DNA of 17,527 nt from an uncultured Lachnospiraceae bacterium. Its GTDB lineage: Bacteria > Bacillota_A > Clostridia > Lachnospirales > Lachnospiraceae. The notes under the pieces were generated by a model. It saw only the letters and a program-made list of their open reading frames with translations. It was not told the origin of the DNA and did no database searches. The stretch covers positions 1-17,527 of the forward strand of contig CAMYVI010000020.1 of assembly GCA_947302185.1 (NCBI GenBank). The letters run 5' to 3'. The stretch's first letter is position 1, and every line of letters starts with the position of its first letter. This document shows positions 11,844-17,527 of this stretch, one piece after another. The translations under genes and the position numbers were made by a program.

Positions 11844-14606
11844 ATGTACAGAGGCAAGAATTTAAAGAAACTACTCTGCATGCTGATTACGTTTTCTCTG
11901 GTGATATCGGGAAGCGCATTTCAGGTCCTGGCTATGGCCCCTGAATATGGTTATCTGATGTCAGCGGAAGAATCCGAAAAAGTCGGCACGGGTCTGACAG
12001 ATGAAATCGATAATTCTTCAAAATCTGTGAATGATGAGACATTTTCGGACGATGCCGAACAGACGACGGAAGAATATAATGCCGCATCGGATTCTGAAAC
12101 GGCAGATTACGACAGTACAGCTGGGGATGATTCATCTACGGAATCGACCGAACATAGTTCAGAAAGTTCAGATGAGGCTGCAGGCAATCCGGCAGACGGC
12201 ACAACTGTTTCGCCGATTCCGGAAGACAGCTCTCTGACAGACAGTTCCTTAACGGACAGTTCTTTGACGGATAGCAGTCTGACAGACAGTTCCCTTACCG
12301 ATGATAGTATCATTGATCCCATGGTCGGGGCAAAAAATGATATAGCAGACGGACTTTATGTGATCGAGTCGGCACTCGATACAAAGGTGTGTATAGGTAT
12401 TGCGGGAAACTCGAGAGATAATAGCGCGAATGCACAGCTCGTAGCGAACAACGGCGGTTTCGGTCAGGCTTTTTATGTTAAGAAAATCAGCGATGGGGTC
12501 TATTCCGTAACCAACTATAATTCGGGTAAGGCCCTTCATACAAAAAGTGCGGGAAAAACGGCAGGAACAAACGTCATGCAGTACGAGCCGAGAAATTCCG
12601 TTGCACAGAAATGGATATTTAAAGACGCTGCGACAAGCGGATATGTCACGATCCAGCCGTCATACTGTAACCTGCAGCTTGACTGCTACGGCGGAAAATC
12701 AGCTATAGGAACGAATCTACATCTCAATAAGGTGGTCAGTGCCAAAAGGCAGATGTGGAAACTTGTTCCGGCATCCGGAAAAGTAGCGAAAGAGGCCAGC
12801 CTGGTTGCTGCAGATATCGCAAAAGGATATTATACGATAGGTTTGGCTGCAAACACTTCTCAGGTCCTCGATGTTGCAGCTGCGAGCCTGAAGTCCGGTG
12901 CAGATGTTCAGATTTATAAGGATAACGGAACTTATGCTCAGGCATTCCAGATTCTTCCTCAGGGAAACGGTCTCTATAAAATCAGAAATGTGAATTCCGG
13001 AATGTACCTGGCTGCCTACAACGGGACCGGCGGAAGCAGTAATCTTGTACAGAAATCCGCAAATAATTCCGATAAGACGCAGAACTGGTTTATTCTGAAG
13101 GATCCGGGGAGCGGCAGATATGTGCTGAAACCATCCAATTCTTACCATGCAGTGATGACTACCAAGGCGAACGCCAAAGAGTCGGGAACGAGTGTAAGAG
13201 ACGAGAATTTTGCAGACGGTGCGGGACAGTACTGGGTAATCACAAATGCGACCGTTTATGTGAAGAACTCTATTTATAAGCCTGCATCCGGCAGTTACTT
13301 TATCAGTCCGTCAGCTGCTTCTGTCAAGGCTGTCGGTGTTGATACCGGAAAGCTCACGAATTCCGCCAACGTGCAGCTGACTTCCAGAACCAACAGCAAT
13401 GCTGTCAAGTGGCGGATATACCCGAATGACGACGGTACTTATACGATCCAGAACGTAAAATCCGGTAAGGTTCTCGATGTTTCGGGAGCTAATTTCACAT
13501 CCGGTTCAAATATTCATCAGTACACCGCCAACGGGACCAAGGCGCAGAAATGGACATTCAGAAGAACCGGCGATAAGGACGGAAGTTTCTATATTGTATC
13601 TGCCGATAACAATCTGGTCCTCGATATTACCGGGGCAAGGTTCGTGACCGGATCCAATATCTGGTTATATTCGAAGAATAATACTGCCGCACAGAAGTAT
13701 TCGCTCGCGAAATCAGGCGTAGTGAAATCAGGCTGGGTAACAGCAGTATCCGGCAATCGCTATTTTTACAATACCGACGGCAAACCTGTTACGGGTTGGA
13801 AGAAAATCAGCGGTTATTATTATTACTTCCGCAGCAGCGGTATTATGGCGAGAAATACTACAGTCGAAGGATATGCGATCGATTCGGAAGGCGTGAGCAA
13901 TAAGACGGATTTCAAGACCGCAACCGGAGGCAGAACAATACGAGCCCTGCTTACGAACGCCGTAGCACCTTGCGGAAAAGTCCTCTATATCTGGGGCGGA
14001 GGCTGGGGAGGTATGGGAACCTCCGTTGAAGCCGATTCTTCAAAGATCGGCATGCTTCCGACATGGACACAGTTCTATAATGCAAACGCGAGAGCCGGAT
14101 ATGATTATAAGAATTACAAGTTCAATTACGGTATGGGTCTCGATTGTTCGGGATTCACTGCATGGGCGGTATACAATACAATTTATGACAGAGACAATGT
14201 GGAGGATATTGTCGCTTCCTCATCGGGCACGGCAGCATATTATATAAGCAGAGGCTGGTGTTATGATTCCGGCAATACCTTCAAACCCGGCGATGTCGTC
14301 AGCAGAAGCGGTCATGTCTGGATCTGCATGGGTACATGTACCGACGGTTCGGTGCTCATTATGCACTCCACGCCTGAGGGGACTCAGCTCAGCGGAACAG
14401 ACGGAAAATCAATCGAACTTGCTCAAAAGTATATGAAGATGGTATCTCCGAACTGGCCATTCCATATTCATCAGAACGGACCGGGGTATTTGGCATATGT
14501 AGGAAAGGCAACATGGAAGACTGACGGAACGGGAATCCTGACAGATCCTGACGGTATGCAGAATATGACTGCCGAACAGGTCTGCAAGATTGTATTTGGT
14601 TCTTGA
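11844..14606 (+). CDS. Secreted RICIN-repeat and NlpC/P60 domain protein, probable peptidoglycan hydrolase
   Basis: This is a 920-residue exported protein (numbering here counts from the TTG at 11841, one residue earlier). A signal peptide (about 1-33) precedes an acidic Ser/Thr-rich linker (about 40-160), which includes five tandem S-S-L-T-D units (130-154). Three ricin-B-like carbohydrate-binding modules follow, at about 168-310, 326-470 and 482-624 (repeated V-L-D-V/I and A-Q-K-W motifs). Then comes a cell-wall-binding-type repeat (about 630-680, G-W-x6-G-x-x-Y-F-Y). The C-terminal NlpC/P60 domain holds L767-D-C769-S-G-F, S823-G-H825-V-W and I840-M-H842, the likely Cys-His-His set of a D,L-endopeptidase. 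ATG 11844 (AAGGAG at 9 bases) and TTG 11841 (6 bases) are both possible. The BMP lipoprotein gene follows after 16 bases. Confidence 0.87.
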   Translation: MYRGKNLKKLLCMLITFSLVISGSAFQVLAMAPEYGYLMSAEESEKVGTGLTDEIDNSSKSVNDETFSDDAEQTTEEYNAASDSETADYDSTAGDDSSTESTEHSSESSDEAAGNPADGTTVSPIPEDSSLTDSSLTDSSLTDSSLTDSSLTDDSIIDPMVGAKNDIADGLYVIESALDTKVCIGIAGNSRDNSANAQLVANNGGFGQAFYVKKISDGVYSVTNYNSGKALHTKSAGKTAGTNVMQYEPRNSVAQKWIFKDAATSGYVTIQPSYCNLQLDCYGGKSAIGTNLHLNKVVSAKRQMWKLVPASGKVAKEASLVAADIAKGYYTIGLAANTSQVLDVAAASLKSGADVQIYKDNGTYAQAFQILPQGNGLYKIRNVNSGMYLAAYNGTGGSSNLVQKSANNSDKTQNWFILKDPGSGRYVLKPSNSYHAVMTTKANAKESGTSVRDENFADGAGQYWVITNATVYVKNSIYKPASGSYFISPSAASVKAVGVDTGKLTNSANVQLTSRTNSNAVKWRIYPNDDGTYTIQNVKSGKVLDVSGANFTSGSNIHQYTANGTKAQKWTFRRTGDKDGSFYIVSADNNLVLDITGARFVTGSNIWLYSKNNTAAQKYSLAKSGVVKSGWVTAVSGNRYFYNTDGKPVTGWKKISGYYYYFRSSGIMARNTTVEGYAIDSEGVSNKTDFKTATGGRTIRALLTNAVAPCGKVLYIWGGGWGGMGTSVEADSSKIGMLPTWTQFYNANARAGYDYKNYKFNYGMGLDCSGFTAWAVYNTIYDRDNVEDIVASSSGTAAYYISRGWCYDSGNTFKPGDVVSRSGHVWICMGTCTDGSVLIMHSTPEGTQLSGTDGKSIELAQKYMKMVSPNWPFHIHQNGPGYLAYVGKATWKTDGTGILTDPDGMQNMTAEQVCKIVFGS
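12228..12302 (+). repeat. Five tandem 15-base units encoding S-S-L-T-D
   Basis: The five units keep the amino acids but differ at synonymous positions (ctgaca, ttaacg, ttgacg, ctgaca, cttacc for L-T). The repeat is therefore old or under selection at the protein level rather than freshly expanded. It sits in the linker before the first ricin-like module. Confidence 0.85.
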
Positions 14607-14622
14607 AAGGGGCGTTAGCGCT

Positions 14623-15912
14623 ATGAAAAAGAAAATTGTATCTCTTGTGCTCGTGGCTGCCATGACTCTCTTGACGGGAGCATGCGGAAAAAAAGAAGAT
14701 GCGCCGAGATACGGGCTGGTAACAAATACGGAAGGTATCGGTACTGAGAGTGTCAATGCGGAAGTGTGGGCTTCTATCCAGGAGACTGCAGGAAGCGAGT
14801 ATCTTTATAAGTATTATACGGCTGAGGAAGATACCGACGAAGGTCTGGACGCTCAGTTCGATGCAGCGGCTGATGACGGTACGGAACTTGTTTTTGCCTA
14901 CGGTAAAGATATGGAGGGACCGATTTTCCGCGCACAGAGATCTCATCGCAAGACCAGATATATCCTGATCGGCGGAATGCCGCGGAAGAATGAAGACGCT
15001 GAAGTGAGTTTCCGCGAAAACACTACAGCGGTGGGAATCGCAACACAGGATGAGGGCTATATCGCCGGTTACGGTGCTGTCCGCAACGGCTACAGAAGTC
15101 TCGGATTTATCGCAGGAGGTAATGATGATACCTGCAAGAGATATCTGAGCGGTTATGTGCAGGGCGCAGAGAAGGCAGCGACGGAGCTCAATCTCGGAAC
15201 CGGCGAAGTAAAGGTCACTGCCGTATATGCAGAGAACGATGACCTTACGCCTCTCCGCATGACAGATGCGCTGATTCTGTATAAAAAAGGTGTCGAAGTA
15301 ATATATGCAGTCGGCGATAATGTTGCAAATGCGGTATACAGAGCCTCACAGTCAATGAGCAAGCCGTTCATAGCGGGAGGAATTGATATGAACGCTGTCT
15401 CTGCAAACTGCATATTCTCAACAGTATCATCATATAAGGCGGCTGTCGATGCGGCGCTGAATGATTTCGAAATGGATGAAAGTCTCCCGGCCGGTGAAGC
15501 TGTTTATTACGGGGCGGCAGACAAAGCGGTAAAGATCGTTGCCGATTATACGAGACTGTCTACATTCACTGAGACAGATTATAATAATGCAGTCAGGGCG
15601 CTCATGGAGGGCAACGCCACGGTCAGCGATGAAGAAATGACTGAAGGAACAGCACATGTTGTTCTTTCAATTACACAACCGCCGTCAGGACTCGATGAGA
15701 GTTCTGTTGATGCGCTGGGTCCCGACACAGCGGCTGTTGCTGATAACACAGCTTCAGCAGCAGCGGAGAATACCGGCGAGGCGTCTTCTGAAGAAACCGG
15801 TGAAGAAGAATACACGGAAGAAGGGAACACAGAAGATAACGAGGAAGATTACGAGGAAGAGAACACAGAGGAAGAATACACCGAGGAAGAGAATACCGAG
15901 GAAGAACAGTGA
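14623..15912 (+). CDS. BMP/PnrA-type substrate-binding lipoprotein with an acidic tail
   Basis: The protein has 429 residues with a signal peptide ending in L-T-G-A-C (lipidated Cys21). The body resembles basic membrane protein (BMP/Med/PnrA) solute receptors, which bind purine nucleosides for ABC import in studied cases. Support is G138-I-A-T-Q-D-E-G-Y-I-A-G-Y, S159-L-G-F-I-A-G-G and R173-Y-L-S-G-Y-V-Q-G-A-E-K-A, and a later A-V-G-D-N-V-A (229-235). After residue 360 comes an Ala/Ser/Thr linker and a strongly acidic tail (388-429) with T-E-E-E units, not usual for the family. ATG 14623 has AAAGGGG at 10 bases; a TTG at 14590 would overlap the upstream gene and break the signal peptide. It is co-transcribed with the NlpC/P60 gene. 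No permease or ATPase gene is present. Confidence 0.8.
   Translation: MKKKIVSLVLVAAMTLLTGACGKKEDAPRYGLVTNTEGIGTESVNAEVWASIQETAGSEYLYKYYTAEEDTDEGLDAQFDAAADDGTELVFAYGKDMEGPIFRAQRSHRKTRYILIGGMPRKNEDAEVSFRENTTAVGIATQDEGYIAGYGAVRNGYRSLGFIAGGNDDTCKRYLSGYVQGAEKAATELNLGTGEVKVTAVYAENDDLTPLRMTDALILYKKGVEVIYAVGDNVANAVYRASQSMSKPFIAGGIDMNAVSANCIFSTVSSYKAAVDAALNDFEMDESLPAGEAVYYGAADKAVKIVADYTRLSTFTETDYNNAVRALMEGNATVSDEEMTEGTAHVVLSITQPPSGLDESSVDALGPDTAAVADNTASAAAENTGEASSEETGEEEYTEEGNTEDNEEDYEEENTEEEYTEEENTEEEQ
15784..15909 (+). repeat. Acidic Glu/Thr-rich repeat tail of the BMP lipoprotein
   Basis: Codons for T-E-E-E/E-E-Y/E-E-N recur irregularly to the stop codon, with near-repeats such as accgaggaagagaa. 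At least half of the residues are Glu or Asp. Confidence 0.75.
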
Positions 15913-15930
15913 TCTCCGAAGCGAAAGAAC

Positions 15931-15968
15931 AAAGGAGGCTGCCGCAGTAGGTGCGGCAGCCTCCTTTT
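15931..15968 (+). terminator. Strong rho-independent terminator of the RICIN-NlpC/BMP operon
   Basis: AAAGGAGGCTGCCGCA (15931-15946) and TGCGGCAGCCTCCTTT (15952-15967) form a perfect 16-base stem with a 5-base loop, ending in TTTT. Confidence 0.95.
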
Positions 15969-16044
15969 GACGTTGTATTCGCATATTGCAAATTTGGTAA
16001 TATTGACAGAAAAACCACTTTTTTCGGCGTTTAAGTTGTCTATA

Positions 16045-16073
16045 TTGATAGTACAGAGTGTGTGTGATAAAAT
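16045..16073 (+). promoter_or_regulatory. Promoter of the GH32 gene
   Basis: TTGATA (16045-16050), a 17-base spacer and TAAAAT (16068-16073), with TG at 16065-16066 as an extended -10. The predicted start near 16080 leaves a leader of about 110 bases. Confidence 0.65.
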
Positions 16074-16104
16074 TGAACTACGTATATGTTCGTGATTTAT
16101 AATT

Positions 16105-16158
16105 TCTGACCGGTATTTCCGGGACTCTCAGATGAAGATTGTCCGCGTTCCGGTCGGA
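16105..16158 (+). promoter_or_regulatory. Stem-loop in the GH32 gene leader
   Basis: TCTGACCGG (16105-16113) pairs with CCGGTCGGA (16150-16158), with one T-G pair. Inside, GGAC (16122-16125) pairs with GTCC (16141-16144) and TCT with AGA. It ends 13 bases before the ribosome binding site (AGGAAGGAGGAGGT from 16171). It has no T-run, so it is not a terminator. Confidence 0.4.
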
Positions 16159-16190
16159 TAGTAGAGAAGCAGGAAGGAGGAGGTAGAATC

Positions 16191-17527
16191 ATGAAGAAAT
16201 GGACCAGAGAAGAGCGCTACCGTGTTCTGAAAAGTCCGGAAGAAATACGAGAACTGCATGACCGCACCGTAAAATCCGATTATCGTCAGACTTATCATAT
16301 TCAGTCGGTGACCGGTCTGCTGAATGATCCCAACGGATTTGTATGGCATGACGGAAAGTGGCATCTGTTTTATCAGTGGTGTCCGTGGGGAGCGGTTCAC
16401 GGTTTGAAATACTGGTATCAGACGGTATCGAAGGACCTGGTGACGTGGGAGAATGTCGGTGTGTGTATCAGACCGGATATGGATATGGATAACGCCGGTG
16501 CATATTCGGGTTCTGCTCTTCCGGGAAAGGATGCGCTCTGTATCTTTTATTCAGGGAACAGAAGAGATGAGAACTGGGTCAGAGTTCCGAATACCTGTAC
16601 ACTGAAACTGTATGATAACGGAAAAGCCGTTAAGCTTCCGTGGCCGATATTCGGGCCTAATCCTGACTATACGGAGCATCAGAGAGACCCGAAGATCATA
16701 TATAACAAAGAACTGAAAAAGTATTTTATCGTTCTCGGTGCACAGACGAAGGATAAGCGGGGATGCGCAATTATTTACAGATCCAATGAGCTTCAGGACG
16801 GGTGGGAATTTGCCGGTGAGCTGAAGGTTCCCGGATTTGAGAATTTTGGCGATATGTGGGAATGCCCGGCTATAGAGAGTATAGGACAGTGGGATGTGCT
16901 TCTGTTCTGCCCGCAGCATTTGTCAATAGAGGGAAGAGGCGGAAATATCCATCATAACGGTTATCTGGTCGGGAAGATGGACTGGGAGACGCTGACGTTT
17001 GAACACGATAATTATTTCCATTTCCTTGATTTCGGATTCGATTCCTATGCCGCAGAGTGTGCGAACAACAACCCGACCAGCGACAATGCGGTTCTTGTCG
17101 CATGGATGGGGCTGCCGGATACCTCTTATCCGACGGATGAGGAAGAATGGTCCGGATGCCTGACACTGCCCCGCGAACTTCTGATGAAGGGACGGCGCCT
17201 CATTCAGAGACCGCTTCCGGCACTCGCTGCACTGAGAGACGGGAATGTGGACCCGAAGGATGGAAAACTTCCCAGAGCCTGTGAAATCGAAATATTCAGC
17301 AAGGGTGATGTCGAAATCCGATTCTTTGCGAAAGAAGACGGAAGCGGCGGTTATGTTTTCCGATATGATGATGAAAAACAGGTGGCGTCGGTTGACAAAT
17401 CCGGAATGACCAGGCGATATAACACGGAACTCGGGGAGAAAATGGACAGACCTCTTGCCAATCCGCTTACACATCTCAGAGTATTTATTGATCGAAGTTC
17501 CATTGAAATTTTTGCAAATGACGGGGA
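16191..17527 (+). CDS. GH32 sucrose-6-phosphate hydrolase / beta-fructosidase (partial, 3' end missing)
   Basis: The frame is open from ATG 16191 to the window end (445 codons). A very strong ribosome binding site (GGAGGAGGT) lies 6 bases upstream. The protein has the GH32 catalytic set: L44-N45-D46-P-N-G (nucleophile Asp46), R165-D166-P (transition-state stabiliser) and W223-E224-C-P (acid/base Glu224). Other family marks are W57-H-L-F-Y-Q-W and S80-K-D-L-V-T-W, and near the end the beta-sandwich strand F-I-D-R-S-S-I-E-I-F. There is no signal peptide, which suits intracellular cleavage of sucrose 6-phosphate or imported fructosides. About 30 to 50 residues are missing compared with the usual length. 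A sugar transporter or regulator may lie beyond the window. The family is certain; the exact substrate is not. Confidence 0.92.
   Translation, partial: MKKWTREERYRVLKSPEEIRELHDRTVKSDYRQTYHIQSVTGLLNDPNGFVWHDGKWHLFYQWCPWGAVHGLKYWYQTVSKDLVTWENVGVCIRPDMDMDNAGAYSGSALPGKDALCIFYSGNRRDENWVRVPNTCTLKLYDNGKAVKLPWPIFGPNPDYTEHQRDPKIIYNKELKKYFIVLGAQTKDKRGCAIIYRSNELQDGWEFAGELKVPGFENFGDMWECPAIESIGQWDVLLFCPQHLSIEGRGGNIHHNGYLVGKMDWETLTFEHDNYFHFLDFGFDSYAAECANNNPTSDNAVLVAWMGLPDTSYPTDEEEWSGCLTLPRELLMKGRRLIQRPLPALAALRDGNVDPKDGKLPRACEIEIFSKGDVEIRFFAKEDGSGGYVFRYDDEKQVASVDKSGMTRRYNTELGEKMDRPLANPLTHLRVFIDRSSIEIFANDG

Noticed and set aside
12228..12302. Short tandem repeats as a CRISPR array
   Set aside because: The units are 15 bases with no spacers and are in frame, coding S-S-L-T-D within a secreted protein.
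12107..13148. Long open frames on the - strand opposite the RICIN-NlpC/P60 gene
   Set aside because: They lack ribosome binding sites and have mirror-image compositions of the Ser/Thr/Asp-rich and ricin-like coding strand.
15671..16018. - strand frames opposite the acidic tail of the BMP lipoprotein, rich in Leu/Phe/Ser
   Set aside because: They are the antisense of GAA/GAG repeats and run through the strong terminator. They have no ribosome binding site.
16075..16091. Operator GAAC..GTTC at the GH32 transcription start
   Set aside because: The arms match over only four bases each and the centre is asymmetric, which is easily chance.

Overview
The window looks like the chromosome of a Gram-positive anaerobe of the class Clostridia, probably close to Lachnospiraceae. 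This is inferred from strong AGGAGG-type ribosome binding sites, several lipobox lipoproteins, a DUF975 membrane protein, a secreted ricin-repeat/NlpC-P60 protein with a cell-wall-binding repeat, and a 3D-domain lipoprotein. The assignment rests on gene families alone. I see no rRNA, tRNA, insertion sequence, phage gene or CRISPR array.

Layout. 1-138 is the 3' end of an unidentified + strand gene, which overlaps tail to tail a glutamate-cysteine ligase-like gene on the - strand (128-1510). A divergent promoter region leads to a hotdog thioesterase (1799-2215) and a DUF975 membrane protein (2332-3012) ending in a strong terminator. On the - strand, an MBOAT O-acyltransferase (4218-5681) and an SGNH/DltD-like protein (3147-4088) form an apparent two-gene operon for O-acylation of an envelope polymer. 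A 457-base divergent gap follows. Next on the + strand are a Cof-type HAD phosphatase (6139-6927), a 3D-domain lipoprotein (7180-8358), a 67-residue protein with a motif like a double-glycine leader (8573-8776), and an ECF-type sigma factor (8889-9383). A class I DAHP synthase lies on the - strand (9454-10494). The rest is on the + strand: a BI-1/YetJ-type membrane protein (10844-11698), an operon of a secreted RICIN-NlpC/P60 protein (11844-14606) and a BMP-type lipoprotein (14623-15912) with a strong terminator, and a GH32 sucrose-6-phosphate hydrolase-like gene (16191 on) cut by the window end.

How the genes fit together. Much of the content concerns the cell envelope: the MBOAT/SGNH pair modifies surface polymers, the 3D and NlpC/P60 proteins probably cleave or bind peptidoglycan, and the BMP lipoprotein is encoded 16 bases downstream of the NlpC/P60 gene. 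The sigma factor could respond to envelope or other stress, but no anti-sigma gene is visible. DAHP synthase, HAD and GH32 are metabolic.

The most unusual feature is outside the coding sequence. Four + strand genes (HAD, 3D lipoprotein, BI-1 and GH32) follow extended -10 promoters (TGnTAnnAT) and have leaders of roughly 110 to 195 bases with several long inverted repeats. None ends in an obvious terminator before the start codon. The BI-1 leader carries two ATCGG and three CCGAT arms that could exchange partners. All RNA structures here were paired by eye and none was computed.
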